NCBI GenBank assembly: GCA_016708765.1
Contig: JADJFD010000004.1
Coordinates: 293,026 to 357,025 of the forward strand
DNA length: 64,000 nucleotides
Direction: 5' to 3'
Origin: Chitinophagaceae bacterium
Lineage (GTDB): Bacteria; Bacteroidota; Bacteroidia; Chitinophagales; Chitinophagaceae
Shown: positions 1 to 9,269 of the stretch, in pieces
Layout of the letters: every line of letters begins with the position of its first letter
How positions within the stretch are numbered: the first letter of the stretch is position 1
Translations under genes and position numbers: made by a program
Notes under the pieces: generated by a model
The model's database searches: none
Told to the model about the DNA's origin: nothing
The model's input: only the letters and a program-made list of their open reading frames with translations

Positions 1-5
1 ATGAA

Positions 6-30
6 CGGAACTGAGTTCCGTTTTACCGGC
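6..30 (+). repeat. REP-like palindrome directly upstream of the RAYT gene
   Basis: A 15-base palindrome (CGGAAC, TGA, GTTCCG; 6..20) is followed by a tttaccggc tail that ends at the RAYT start codon. The same GGAAC-NNN-GTTCC core and tail recur downstream of the gene at 709..759, and the core recurs inside queA near 36.3 kb. Flanking palindromes are typical of RAYT genes, which act on such repeats. Confidence 0.75.
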
Positions 31-687
31 ATGAAAGACAAACACTTTTACAAACGAAAGCTTCCTCATTGGCAACCCGAGGAAGAAACTTTCTTTATTA
101 CTTATCGTCTTGCTGGTTCTTTACCAATTTCTGTAATTCAGAAATTAAAAGAAGAATATCTTCTACAAAAAGACGAACTCTATAATCAAAGCAACGAACA
201 AAAAGCAATACTCAAAGAAGATTACTTTAAACGATTCGAGAGTCAATTAGAAAATAATTTAAATGAACCTCATTGGCTGAAAAGTGAAGCCTTATCTAAA
301 ATTGTGATGGATTCGCTCCTTTTCAGAAATCAAGAACACTACATCATTTGGGCAGCATGTATTATGAGTAATCATGTACACATATTGATTTCAACTTTAC
401 CCGGTAGCCCTCTTTTGAATGTCATATTGCAGAATCATAAGAAATTTACGGCAGTTCAAAGTAATAAGCTATTAAACCGGACAGGAAAATTCTGGGAAGA
501 AGAAAGCTTTGATACCCTGATCAGAAATAACGATCACTATTACAACTGCGTAAACTATATTATTCAAAATCCAGTAAAGGCAGGATTAGTAAAAGAGTGG
601 CATGCCTGGGAATGGACATATTTGCATCCAGAGCTTAAAAAGGAATTCGGAACTCCCGTTCCGAACAAAAGTGAAGATACTTTTTAA
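31..687 (+). CDS. REP-associated tyrosine transposase (RAYT, Y1_Tnp / IS200-like)
   Basis: A single-domain Y1 transposase of about 218 aa. The HUH metal-binding motif is visible as SNHVHILIS, and the likely catalytic tyrosine lies in the C-terminal HYYNCVNYI segment before QNPVKAGL, a hallmark of the family. An ATG at position 1 is in frame but lies in the upstream REP palindrome; the ATG at 31 gives the usual start MKDKHFYKRKLPHW. Family members cleave single-stranded REP hairpins and are thought to spread REP/REPIN sequences rather than mobilise themselves. Matching palindromes on both sides support this role. The window starts close by, so upstream context is unknown. Confidence 0.85.
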   Translation: MKDKHFYKRKLPHWQPEEETFFITYRLAGSLPISVIQKLKEEYLLQKDELYNQSNEQKAILKEDYFKRFESQLENNLNEPHWLKSEALSKIVMDSLLFRNQEHYIIWAACIMSNHVHILISTLPGSPLLNVILQNHKKFTAVQSNKLLNRTGKFWEEESFDTLIRNNDHYYNCVNYIIQNPVKAGLVKEWHAWEWTYLHPELKKEFGTPVPNKSEDTF

Positions 688-759
688 CAACGATGTAAAT
701 ACAAAGAACGGAACGGAGTTCCAGTTTACCATGATCGGAACAGAGTTCCGTTTACCGGC
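649..759 (+). repeat. REPIN-like palindromes downstream of RAYT
   Basis: Three related palindromes follow or overlap the RAYT 3' end: 649..662 (GGAAC, TCCC, GTTCC), 710..722 (GGAAC, GGA, GTTCC) and 736..750 (CGGAAC, AGA, GTTCCG), the last followed by the same tttaccggc tail seen upstream of the gene. The cores at 710..722 and 737..749 are separated by 14 nt, the architecture of a REPIN (two REPs in a fixed arrangement). Confidence 0.7.
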
Positions 760-808
760 GGTTTACGAATTTCTTAGTATATTTATCAACACCAAAAAAC
801 CTTAACCA

Positions 809-1165
809 ATGCAAGTAACTGTTGTTGATTTCGCAAAAGACCGGATTGTTTACAATATGACCGGCTGCACAAAAGAAGAATTAGATAACAAACTAAATCT
901 CTTCTTCACTTCCCAAGGATATAAAGTAAAAAAAGCAGAGGGGGAATCTACCACCTTTGAAAAAGGCAACCGAGTCTTAAGACTATTGCTAGGTGCTTTT
1001 GTAAAATATCATAAGCAAACAGTTACTATAAAGAATGAAGGAGAACTATATTCAGTAATGCTGCACAGAGATTCAAGCGGCATGTCTGGTGGTTTAATTG
1101 GTATGAACCAAGTGAAGAAAGAATTCAGCCGTCTTGGCGATGCGTTTAAAGAATATTTTAAATAA
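809..1165 (+). CDS. Conserved hypothetical protein, 118 aa
   Basis: A short soluble protein with no signal peptide or membrane segment. It starts MQVTVVDFAKDRIVYNMTG, has a central basic region with FEKGNRVLRLLLGAFVKYHK, and ends in a serine/glycine-rich loop (SSGMSGGLIG) before an amphipathic helix. I do not recognise a family. Coding potential is supported by length, normal codon use and close spacing to the next gene (6 nt to its ATG). Function unknown. Confidence 0.6.
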   Translation: MQVTVVDFAKDRIVYNMTGCTKEELDNKLNLFFTSQGYKVKKAEGESTTFEKGNRVLRLLLGAFVKYHKQTVTIKNEGELYSVMLHRDSSGMSGGLIGMNQVKKEFSRLGDAFKEYFK

Positions 1166-1171
1166 GTAGTT

Positions 1172-1851
1172 ATGAAAAGATTTTCTTTACTCACCCTTCT
1201 TGTCCTATCTACAATTTTCGGCTTTAGCCAAACAGACCATTCCGGCTTATATAGTTACACAAATAAGATAAAAGTTAAGGCTCCAGCATCAGAAAAAGCC
1301 AGAGGGCCAAACGGCCAATTAGTATTGCTAAAAATGGAAGGAAACCTTTATCGCTTTTGGCTAGATGTTACAACAGGCTGGCCAAACTATAATGTAGGAG
1401 AAACAGATGGCACTATAACTCTTGTAAACGACACTGCATCTTTTGATAATACATTTGAAGATGCTGAACGTCCCTGTATTCTGAAATTTCAACTTTCAAA
1501 TAATGTTATAACCATCAACAGCCAATCAACTTCCTTAATTGTGGTTTTGGAAATGGTGTTCATGCCGATGGTGAATATACTTTTGATAAAGTGCAACCCA
1601 AGCTGGATAATATCTGGCTGCAAAAAGAATATTATTCTTCACCAACAATTGAGGTGATAAAAAATAAAGCCCAACTATATTCAGACGAAAACTGCCTGTA
1701 TGCAAAAACTCAATTCTTTGTAAAGGGCAACAAGCTATTAAGTATTGCCGAGAATCAAACAAGCATTTATACTGAATTTATTACCCCTGATGGAAAATTT
1801 ATGTGGGGTTGGCTGAAGAAAACAGATGTAAAAATAAAAGCAGCTGAATAA
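1172..1851 (+). pseudogene. Secreted hypothetical protein, split by a one-base frameshift
   Basis: The start encodes a clear signal peptide (MKRFSLLTLLVLSTIFGFSQ). The reading frame runs to about 1535, where one missing base moves it by one; the second part starts NCGFGNGVHADGEY and ends GKFMWGWLKKTDVKIKAAE at 1851. With one base restored in the ccttaatt stretch the two halves join as ...NSQSTSFNCGFGNGVHADG..., so this is one gene of about 226 aa. The C-terminal part resembles an SH3-like extracellular domain by composition only. Either a recent pseudogene or an indel error. Confidence 0.6.
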
Positions 1852-1853
1852 AA

Positions 1854-2519
1854 ATGGGTACGGTAGAAATAGAAAACCAATCACTTACAATTTACTCCCA
1901 TATCATTACTTATGGTAATGCAGCTGATGAATCACTAACGGCATTGATTGCTGAAGAGATAGAAACAATGTGGAATGAACCAAATGGAACTGTGCAATAT
2001 GACGGCTCTACTTTTCAAGTTGTATTTAAAATAACATCTTCCTGTTTTCTTGAATTAACAGATATCGACATCTATCAAAACCTCGACCCAAGAAATAATT
2101 ATTTTCGCATAGAAGAATTTGCACACAGCAATATTTCTTTTGTAGATGGTTTAGGTTGTAATAGCGGCTATTTTAAATTAGAAAATCTATACAAAGGCTC
2201 TACAACGGCAGCACATGAGTATGGCCACACATTAGGTTTAGATCATCCAGATGATACAGATCTGAGAGGAAAAGGAGTGCCGGGAATTATGTTTCCACGA
2301 GGAACTTTAGTAGATCCGCAGTATCAGTACGAACCTGATAAACCAGCCGGAACAAAAGGTGGCACTATGCATCCAATGCATAGAAAAGTAAAGCAAGAAG
2401 ATATTGAACTGCTTAAATTACACAAACTTGATTTTGAAAATAGTAAAGCGATAATTGGAGCATTCACCAATTATTGGCATCCAGATCATGCAGCCATAAA
2501 TGATGAAGGAGAATTATGA
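1854..2519 (+). CDS. Metzincin-like zinc metalloprotease, no signal peptide
   Basis: A 221 aa protein with the extended zinc-binding motif HEYGHTLGLDH at residues 121-131 and a probable Met-turn (PGIMFPRG, Met146) 15 residues later; both are diagnostic of metzincin peptidases. The two N-proximal histidines and His131 would bind zinc, with Glu122 as catalytic base. No secretion signal is visible, which is unusual for the fold. Its ATG lies 3 nt after the previous stop, so it may be co-transcribed with the frameshifted secreted protein. The end overlaps the reconstructed tail of the convergent SDR gene. Substrate unknown. Confidence 0.65.
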   Translation: MGTVEIENQSLTIYSHIITYGNAADESLTALIAEEIETMWNEPNGTVQYDGSTFQVVFKITSSCFLELTDIDIYQNLDPRNNYFRIEEFAHSNISFVDGLGCNSGYFKLENLYKGSTTAAHEYGHTLGLDHPDDTDLRGKGVPGIMFPRGTLVDPQYQYEPDKPAGTKGGTMHPMHRKVKQEDIELLKLHKLDFENSKAIIGAFTNYWHPDHAAINDEGEL

Positions 2520-3441
2520 TGCAGTTTCTTTTTTCTTAAAGCATCTTCGATATTATCATTATTGAATTGAAAGCCTGTTGCAAGAAGTTTTTCTGCACTT
2601 ACTGTTGTACTCTTCAACACCTCAACACTCATTTCGCCTAGCACAAGTTTTAATAAAAAAGAAGGAATATGAACAGGATATAAAATTTAGCTCTTGCCTT
2701 TGCTAATGCAATGGTCAATTCTTTATTTGAAACTGGGTTTGGTGCTACAGCATTATATGTTCCCTGTATTGTTTCATTTTCAATAGCAGTAATAAAAATG
2801 TTTACCAGATCATCAATATGAATCCAACTTATAATTTGTTTTCCGTTTCCAAGAATTGCGGCTACGCCAAACTTTTGTGGCTTGATAAATTCCTTTAGAG
2901 CTCCGCCATTTTTACTTAATACAATTCCAATACGAATATGTGCCAACCGTTTTCCCATTTCGCCAACAGGCTTTGTACTTTCTTCCCAAAGCTGACAAGC
3001 TCTTCCCAAAAAATCATTAGCTGGTTTATCATCTTCCTTAAACGGATTTGGGTTAGGAACTTCCAGGTCTGCCCCATACCAACCAATAGCTGATGCACTA
3101 ATGAAACTCTGTACTTTATTGGGAATAGCTTTTAAACTCTGCACCAATAACTGTCCACTCTTTACACGGCTGTCAATTATTTCCTGTTTCCTCTTCTTCG
3201 TCCATCTTTCATCCGCCACTCCTGCACCAGCCAGATGAATAATATGTGTAACCTGTGCAAAGGCCTGCTCGTCTATAACCTTGTTATCAATATCCCAATG
3301 AGCATAGCTAAGATTGGGAACAGTGGATTGCTTATCCTTCTGCCTTGTTAATACTATTACAGAATAGCCTTTGGAAAGCAAAACCCTTGTCAGCGCATTG
3401 CCAACCAAACCTGTACCGCCTGTAATTAATATTGTAGTCAT
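2486..3441 (-). CDS. TIGR01777-family SDR epimerase (YfcH-like), frameshifted near its 3' end
   Basis: A Rossmann-fold nucleotide-sugar-epimerase-like protein: TGGTGLVGNAL near the N-terminus is the NAD(P)-binding glycine motif, followed by HLAGAGVADERW and SASAIGWYG, typical of the TIGR01777 subfamily. The open frame reads to ...AKARAKFYI and then runs into a spurious tail. Restoring one base near 2683 gives PVHIPSFLLKLVLGEMSVEV and a normal C-terminus (LKSTTVSAEKLLATGFQF) ending with TGA at 2486..2488, about 318 aa in all. The repaired end overlaps the convergent protease gene by 34 bp. Exact substrate of the family is not settled. Confidence 0.75.
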
Positions 3442-3544
3442 TTTTATAAATCAGTTATGATAATAAAGGTATAACAACCTTGTAGCAATATTGTTCTTTT
3501 AAATTAGCCGGATTCTTCTATCTTCAATCCTAAATACCATACGT

Positions 3545-4471
3545 ATGAGTGTTGTTCTGTCGCTAAAAAATATTAAGAAAAATTACGGCCCTTTAAAAGC
3601 CCTTGATGATATTTCATTTGATGTGCCTAAGGGAAGTGTGTTTGGTATTCTTGGTCCTAATGGAAGTGGGAAAACAACGATGTTGGGCATTGTTATGGAC
3701 ATTTTAAAAGCCACATCAGGAAGTTTTTATTGGAATGGCGAGCAAGGCAGTACTAACGAAATGAGGAAGCAGATTGGTACATTATTAGAAACACCTAACT
3801 TCTATCACTACCTCAGTGCCGAAAAAAACTTAAAGATTGCTGCCGCCATTAAAGGAAGAAGCTATGATGAAATTCCAGTAGTGCTTGAAAAAGTAAATCT
3901 GCTACAGCGAAAAGACTCAAAGTTCAGCACCTACTCTTTAGGAATGAAGCAACGTTTAGCTATTGCTTCTACCCTGCTTGGCAGTCCCGATATTCTGGTT
4001 TTTGATGAGCCTACCAATGGATTAGATCCGGCAGGTATTGCTGAAATAAGAGAACTGATGAAAGACCTGAACCGCCAGGGCAAAACTATCATCATGGCGA
4101 GCCATATATTGGATGAAGTAGAAAAGGTTTGTACACATGTGGCCATCATACAAAAAGGCATTTTAAAAACTGTTGGAACTGTGCAGGAAGTATTGAACGC
4201 AGCACCAACTGATAAGGTAGCAACTTTAGAAATAGAAGTGTCGGCAGATAATATTACAGCTCTTGAAGATCTGTTAAAGCAATTGCCCGGTGTTTTGTCC
4301 GTAACCAATACCGGTTCTGCACTTACCATTGAATCATCTGAAACATTGAGCAGCAGCAGTATTAATAAATATTGTTTTGAAAAGGGAATTGTGCTTAGCC
4401 AGTTGACGCTGAAAAAGAAATCACTTGAAAAACGCTTCTTAGAAATCACTGGTGGCAAAAGCGACCGTTAA
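3545..4471 (+). CDS. ABC transporter ATP-binding protein
   Basis: A 308 aa nucleotide-binding subunit with Walker A GPNGSGKT (37-44), signature SLGMKQ (131-136), Walker B ILVFDEP (150-156) and switch His187. The C-terminal ~80 residues form the accessory domain seen in the drug/lipid-exporter subgroup of ABC-2 transporters (BcrA/GldA-like). It is followed after 27 nt by a permease gene on the same strand, so the two probably form one exporter. Similarity to GldA is possible, but no gliding genes are adjacent, so substrate is left open. Confidence 0.85.
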   Translation: MSVVLSLKNIKKNYGPLKALDDISFDVPKGSVFGILGPNGSGKTTMLGIVMDILKATSGSFYWNGEQGSTNEMRKQIGTLLETPNFYHYLSAEKNLKIAAAIKGRSYDEIPVVLEKVNLLQRKDSKFSTYSLGMKQRLAIASTLLGSPDILVFDEPTNGLDPAGIAEIRELMKDLNRQGKTIIMASHILDEVEKVCTHVAIIQKGILKTVGTVQEVLNAAPTDKVATLEIEVSADNITALEDLLKQLPGVLSVTNTGSALTIESSETLSSSSINKYCFEKGIVLSQLTLKKKSLEKRFLEITGGKSDR

Positions 4472-4498
4472 CACAACTAACAACGACAAACTTTTTAT

Positions 4499-5284
4499 AT
4501 GATAAAGAATTTGCAAATAGAATGGATGAAGATCAAGAATTACAGAGTATTCCAAGTGTTTTCTGTCTTATACATGATCGGCATCGTTATTATTATTTTT
4601 ATATTTTACAAGATATATACACAGCTTACCGGCCGGTTAACAGGAAGAGATGGCGATGACCTTTTCCAACTTTTCTCTGAAGAAACCATTTGGGCCACTG
4701 TTTGTTTTTCAACTTCTTTCCTTTTGTATCTGCCCGGCATGGTTATCATCAATCTATTTATCAATGAGGTAAATTTTAAAACACACCGGCAAAATATTAT
4801 AGATGGCTGGAAGAGAGAGACGTTTATTTATACCAAAATATCACTTATTGCTTGCATCGCTGTTGCGGTTACTATTATGAATTTAGTAGCCACATTTATA
4901 ATGTGTAATGTGACGAATACACCTTTTACACTGGGACCTGGTATAAAAATGCTTGGCTTTTCCTTTATGCAAACTTTTATCTATCTGATGTTTGCTTTAT
5001 TACTCGCCACATTTTTTAGAAGAAGTGGTGTAGCCTTTATCGTATTCTTTATTTACGGTTTACTTCTTGAGTTTATTCTAATGTGGCTATTCAGCAATAT
5101 ATTCCCCGGCTTGCAACATTTTCTACCATTACAGGTGGCGGATTCTCTAATTGCTTTTCCTGGAATGGATGGCAGCATTTTTGGAAATAATCCGGGGGAA
5201 CTAATAATGACAATTGGTGCTGTTGCCTTTGCTGGATTATATATTTTCCTTGCCGTAAGGAAATACAAATATGATGATCTGTAG
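4499..5284 (+). CDS. ABC-2 type transporter permease
   Basis: A 261 aa polytopic membrane protein with about six hydrophobic segments: residues ~20-40 (VLYMIGIVIIIFIFY), 80-105, 115-140, 155-175, 180-205 and 235-255. It directly follows the ATPase gene with a short gap, and such ATPase-permease pairs form dimeric exporters. The tail ends KYKYDDL in the cytoplasm. No substrate can be inferred. Confidence 0.8.
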   Translation: MIKNLQIEWMKIKNYRVFQVFSVLYMIGIVIIIFIFYKIYTQLTGRLTGRDGDDLFQLFSEETIWATVCFSTSFLLYLPGMVIINLFINEVNFKTHRQNIIDGWKRETFIYTKISLIACIAVAVTIMNLVATFIMCNVTNTPFTLGPGIKMLGFSFMQTFIYLMFALLLATFFRRSGVAFIVFFIYGLLLEFILMWLFSNIFPGLQHFLPLQVADSLIAFPGMDGSIFGNNPGELIMTIGAVAFAGLYIFLAVRKYKYDDL

Positions 5285-5443
5285 AGTCTATATTAAATAT
5301 TATTGACTATCAAAGAGTTTAGATTTCATTTCGAAGAATACGTAAGAATTTTTATATTTAGTTAAAGTTTGGCATCCTGCTTGCCTGTAATACAATATCC
5401 TATTCGTAGCAAACCGCTTTTCATTATCATTAAATAAATCACC

Positions 5444-6067
5444 ATGGCTCTAAAAAAAATGGCTTTAGCCGCTACATTAGTTATGTTGCTTGCCACCAAT
5501 ACATATTCGCAAAATTGCACAATAGTTTGCCCTGAAAATATTATCGTTACCGCTGATCCTGGTAAAGAAGGTACTACAGTAAAGCTGCCTTCCTTAGCTC
5601 TTGCTGCAGATTGTGGTAATTATACTTATGCTCCTGCATCAGGCTCTTTTTTCAGGCTTGGTACGCATAGCATTATAATGACTACTGCATCCGGACAGAA
5701 ATGTTCATTTTCTGTAATCGTAACAGATAATGAGCCACCGGTTTTATCGCCACTTACTCTTTCAAGAAGGTCACTTTGGCCTGCCAGTAATAAAATGAAA
5801 AAGACAAAGGTGAGATTTTCTACCTCCGACAATGGTGGCCTAGTAACAACTGCTATTGCTGTAAACAGCAATGCTACTGATGGCATTAAAGATTGGGAGA
5901 TGATTGAAACAACGGGTGAACTACGATTACGTTCAAGCAGGCTTCCTGACGGTTCACCAAGAATTTATACCATTACAGTTACTGCCACCGACGAATCCGG
6001 CAATAAAACAAAGCGGAGTACATCGATTGCTGTTTCTGAAACTATGGTTGCAAAAAAAGCTCCGTAA
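5444..6067 (+). CDS. Secreted HYR-domain protein
   Basis: A 207 aa protein with a signal peptide (MALKKMALAATLVMLLATNTYS). The segment ENIIVTADPGKEGTTVKLPS followed by GTHSIIMTTASGQKCSFSVIVTDNEPP is the HYR (hyalin repeat) pattern, an Ig-like fold common in Bacteroidota extracellular proteins. The second half continues with another Ig-like stretch (TITVTATDESGNKTK). Likely a cell-surface or secreted adhesion-type module. It stands alone and converges on the DEAD-box gene 11 bp downstream. Confidence 0.65.
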   Translation: MALKKMALAATLVMLLATNTYSQNCTIVCPENIIVTADPGKEGTTVKLPSLALAADCGNYTYAPASGSFFRLGTHSIIMTTASGQKCSFSVIVTDNEPPVLSPLTLSRRSLWPASNKMKKTKVRFSTSDNGGLVTTAIAVNSNATDGIKDWEMIETTGELRLRSSRLPDGSPRIYTITVTATDESGNKTKRSTSIAVSETMVAKKAP

Positions 6068-6078
6068 AAAATTAGCAG

Positions 6079-7380
6079 TTAACGCTGATGTTGCCTGCTG
6101 TCTTCTCTTCTTCCATTACCATTTTTTGCAGCTTGTGACTGAAAAGAACGTCGTGGTTTACCATTTGAATTTCCCGCTGGTTTATTTCCACTAGAGAACT
6201 GACGTCTTTGCTGTGGCCTATTATCTACAGGAGGTGGTGCAGCCATATTTGCATTTGTTGCAAAAGGATGCTCTTTTACCAAAGGAATAGAAAGTCCTAT
6301 TAATTTTTGTATATCTCTTAATTCCGTTTTTTCTTCTCCACTACAAAATGCAATGGCAATACCTGTTTTACCAGCTCTGCCTGTGCGTCCGATACGATGC
6401 ACATATGTTTCCGGCACATCTGGCAAATCGTAGTTGAATACATGGGTTAGTTCATCAATATCAATTCCTCTTGCAGCAATATCTGTTGCTACCAACACTC
6501 TTATCTTTCCTTCTTTAAAGTCGCTCAATGCTTTTTGTCTTGCCGCTTGTGATTTGTTACCATGAATAGCAGCTGAATGAATGCCAGCATGGTCAAGAAT
6601 CTTCACCACTTTATTAGCACCATGTTTGGTACGGGTAAAAACCAATGCTGTTTTGATTGAACTATCACTCAATATGTGTTTTAGCAACTCAGGTTTTTCC
6701 TGCTTGTTTACGTAGTAGAGGCTTTGTTCAATTTTTTCCACGGTAGTAGATGGTGGTGTTACTTCTACTTTAGCCGGATTGGTCAATAACATATTGGCCA
6801 GCTTTTGTATTTCTGGCGGCATAGTGGCGGAAAAGAAAAGTGTTTGCCTCTTTGCTGGCAGTTTAGCTATCACTCTTTTTACATCATGTATAAAACCCAT
6901 GTCGAGCATACGATCTGCTTCATCCAATACAAAAATTTGTAATGATTTAAGATTGATAAAGCCCTGGTTCATCAGATCGAGTAAACGACCCGGAGTGGCA
7001 ACGAGAATATCTACTCCTCTTTTTAATGCATTGGTCTGGTGCAATTGTGATACGCCGCCAAATATAACGGTGTGCCGCAGGCCAGTATGTTTACCATAGG
7101 CTGCGAAGCTTTCATCAATCTGTATAGCCAGCTCTCTTGTAGGTGTTAATATTAATACTTTGATGCCGGGAGCCATTGGCTTTTGCCCATGCAATATTTG
7201 CAAAATGGGAATAGCGAAGGCGGCTGTTTTACCGGTGCCTGTTTGTGCACAACCGAGCAAATCTTTACGTTGCAATACCAACGGGATTGCCTGTTGCTGA
7301 ATGGGTGTAGGACTAGTGTATCCTTCTGCGGCTACTGCCCTAAGGATAGGTTCAATAATTTCTAATTGCTTAAAAGCCAT
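6079..7380 (-). CDS. DEAD-box ATP-dependent RNA helicase (RhlE-like)
   Basis: A 433 aa helicase with the DEAD-box motifs in order: TPIQQQAIP (Q motif), AQTGTGKT (I), PTRELAIQ (Ia), DEADRMLDMGF (II), SAT (III), and HRIGRTGR (VI) in the second RecA domain. A low-complexity Gln/Asn/Arg-rich tail after residue ~375 is typical of RhlE-type proteins and probably binds RNA. Expected to unwind structured RNA in ribosome assembly or mRNA turnover. Monocistronic; it begins 364 bp from the attI-like site of the cassette array. Confidence 0.9.
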   Translation of the reverse strand: MAFKQLEIIEPILRAVAAEGYTSPTPIQQQAIPLVLQRKDLLGCAQTGTGKTAAFAIPILQILHGQKPMAPGIKVLILTPTRELAIQIDESFAAYGKHTGLRHTVIFGGVSQLHQTNALKRGVDILVATPGRLLDLMNQGFINLKSLQIFVLDEADRMLDMGFIHDVKRVIAKLPAKRQTLFFSATMPPEIQKLANMLLTNPAKVEVTPPSTTVEKIEQSLYYVNKQEKPELLKHILSDSSIKTALVFTRTKHGANKVVKILDHAGIHSAAIHGNKSQAARQKALSDFKEGKIRVLVATDIAARGIDIDELTHVFNYDLPDVPETYVHRIGRTGRAGKTGIAIAFCSGEEKTELRDIQKLIGLSIPLVKEHPFATNANMAAPPPVDNRPQQRRQFSSGNKPAGNSNGKPRRSFQSQAAKNGNGRREDSRQHQR

Positions 7381-7559
7381 TATGATAATAAATTAAATAT
7401 GGGGCTGGCTAAGATGTTGTAGGGTCTGAATCAGCGAAAGTTATTTGTACCACCGGCTTACAACATGCCGTGTCAACTACGTGGAGTAGGCGGCGAAGAT
7501 AAGGTTTTAAAAATTGAAAGTATTATTGACTATGAATTATTGGATTGCCCTAAAGATAA

Positions 7560-7604
7560 CCTGCCTACCGGTCTTGCTCCGCTGAAGCTATTCGATGGCG
7601 AATA
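7560..7604 (+). repeat. Dispersed hairpin repeat also found inside queA
   Basis: Intergenic copy of a repeat whose centre reads CTTGCTCCGC, one base, GAAGCT. The same unit occurs at 36586..36636 within the queA coding region. Both have a CCTnCC leader and a GGCGA right arm that can pair with the CCGC part. The remainder of the 531 bp gap between the helicase gene and the first cassette ORF is AT-rich, with no convincing gene. Confidence 0.6.
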
Positions 7605-7743
7605 AATAGCTGAACATATCGAAAATGTCCAAAACAGAAGTTGTATTGTCGCAAAAAATTGAAAGCATTTAAAATAATGCTAAAACACATATATCTCGTT
7701 GATATTCAAATCGACAATATTTTATAAATATCAAAAAACTAAC

Positions 7744-7776
7744 TTCGTATATTCGACAATACATACGTTAGGCGTA
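7744..7776 (+). other. attI-like leader site 1 with first cassette core GTTAGGC
   Basis: TTCGTATATTCG (7744..7755), 11 nt, then GTTAGGC (7767..7773), which fits the integron core GTTRRRY. The same arrangement with identical spacing recurs at 57733..57765 next to a tyrosine recombinase. The ten bases GTTAGGCGTA are exactly complementary to TACGCCTAAC at 8683..8692 at the other end of the first cassette. The TATATTCG part also resembles a Bacteroidota -7 promoter box and could drive the cassettes; that is inference. Confidence 0.6.
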
Positions 7777-7911
7777 ATTCTCCCTTATCCCGGCGAGCAG
7801 AATTAAATTCTTTGGCTAACGGAAAAGAAAATAAGACGGAAATGAGTAGTTCAAATTAGAAATATAAACTACTCATTTTCAGTACGTCAAAAAAAACATT
7901 AGTCAGAATTA

Positions 7912-8679
7912 ATGAACATTAAACCAATGACAATAATATTTATAGGTGCAATTGTTGCAGTTGTAGGAGGACTATTATCTGCATTCGGAACATTTAAACA
8001 GAATAAGTCTTCATCAAGCAGGATGTCATCAATTCAGACAAAAGCAGAGGAAATTGGCAAGCAATCCGAACGACAACTTAAGGAAATTAATAACTTAAAT
8101 AGGCAAAATGCTTTTCTACAATTGAATGTTGACAGTTTAAATAACAAAGCAGACGAACAAGTAAAAACGATTGTTTAATTGTCTAAACAAAATTCAGAGT
8201 TAGCAAAACAGCTTGCCAACTCAACAAAAATTATTCATGATAATATTACTGGAGGAGATAGTTTTTGTGAAATCTATATCAGCCCGAATAGCGGAGATTC
8301 CGCACGAATTGAAGCAATTCATCATGGGACAGCTACTGTTTATGATTTAGGTATTAAGCTAACTGATGTAGAGGTTTTCAGAAAACTTAAAAAAAACGGA
8401 AAAGATGGATTCAAAGATGCACAACTAAGTATGACATTAGGAAATGTTAGTCCACGTACGGTAATGTCAATGGGTATTTTGACAAGTGATTTTTCAACTT
8501 CATTCAAACAGTTTAATATTCAGTTTTCATCAAGGAATGATTCCTATTTTCAAGTACTGAAATTATTTAAGAAAGGAGACACTTGGATTAGAGCAACTAG
8601 AATAAAATCCTTGTCAAGCGACAAAATTATTTATGAAGAAATAGACCAATCTTTTCCAATAGAACATCTTAATTGGTGA
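7912..8679 (+). pseudogene. Cassette 1: membrane-anchored coiled-coil protein with in-frame TAA
   Basis: One reading frame interrupted by a single TAA at 8176..8178. The first 88 codons give an N-terminal membrane helix (IIFIGAIVAVVGGLLSAFG) and a coiled coil (SERQLKEINNLNRQNAFLQL). Directly after the stop the same frame continues the heptads (LSKQNSELAKQLANSTKII) and then a ~110 aa beta-rich domain ending EQ-like ...SFPIEHLNW. One base change (for example TAA from GAA) would restore a 255 aa protein. It is the cargo of the first cassette, ending 3 bp before the inverse core. Function unknown; either a nonsense mutation or a base error. Confidence 0.55.
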
Positions 8680-8682
8680 AAC

Positions 8683-8884
8683 TACGCCTAACAATGCATT
8701 GGCAAAAGTCAGGGCTGGACATTGTAACATCGGCTGCAACTCAATATCAGCTTTGGTTTGGGGCTGGACCGTTTTTTATTTAACTTTCATTTCAAATTAA
8801 TATTTTCGTTCTCAATTTAACATCAGCACCGGGCAGACAAGCAATGAATTCCCTGCCCTTCGCCAATGCAAAACGTTGTGTGTA
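8683..8884 (+). repeat. attC-like cassette recombination site 1 (202 bp)
   Basis: Starts with inverse core TACGCCTAAC (8683..8692, complement of the cassette start at 7767..7776) and ends with the core of the next cassette, GTTGTGTGTA (8875..8884). Between lie imperfect inverted arms: TGCATTGGC (8695..8703) pairs with GCCAATGCA (8862..8870), and CAGGG (8710..8714) with CCCTG (8851..8855). The interior shares words such as GGGCTGGAC and CGGGCAGAC with the other sites near 12.1 and 63.9 kb. This is the layout of long VCR-type attC sites. Confidence 0.65.
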
Positions 8885-8966
8885 ATGCGCCAGCAGCATT
8901 ACAAAACTCGACCTCAAAACTATACTTCGCCAAAGTTTTGTAAATTTGGCTCATATTAGTTGACAA

Positions 8967-9269
8967 ATGAACAGACTTGAAACATATACACCAGACATCG
9001 TAAAACTTTGTGAAAATCACAAGGTTAAGAGCCTTTATGCTTTTGGTTCAGTTTTGACAGACAGTTTTAACAAAGAAAGCGACATTGACCTAATTGTTGA
9101 CTTTTCAAACATTGCGGTTGAAGATTATGCTGACAACTATTTCGACTTCAAATTTTCATTACAAGATATACTCAAAAGACCCATTGACTTATTAGAGGAA
9201 AAAGCGATAAAAAATCCGTACTTCAGACAGTCTGTAAATCAACAAAGACAACTTGTTTATGGACAATGA
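8967..9269 (+). CDS. mntA: MNT-type nucleotidyltransferase antitoxin (MntA-like)
   Basis: A 100 aa minimal nucleotidyltransferase. The fold signature GS-x10-DxD is visible: Gly27-Ser28 (AFGSVL) and Asp39/Asp41 in SDIDLIVDF. It overlaps the following HEPN gene by 11 nt, the standard order of MntA/HepT modules, in which MntA AMPylates and so neutralises the HEPN RNase toxin. Together they are the cargo of the second cassette; toxin-antitoxin pairs are common cargo of sedentary integrons, where they may stabilise the array. Confidence 0.8.
   Translation: MNRLETYTPDIVKLCENHKVKSLYAFGSVLTDSFNKESDIDLIVDFSNIAVEDYADNYFDFKFSLQDILKRPIDLLEEKAIKNPYFRQSVNQQRQLVYGQ

Noticed and set aside
1..30. Start of the RAYT gene at position 1
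   Set aside because: The first ten codons are the REP palindrome itself; the ATG at 31 gives the family N-terminus.
602..805. Small ORF overlapping the RAYT 3' end
   Set aside because: It is produced by reading the REP palindromes in another frame.
3545..5284. Gliding motility transporter GldA/GldF
   Set aside because: Motifs fit any ABC-2 exporter, and no other gld genes are near.
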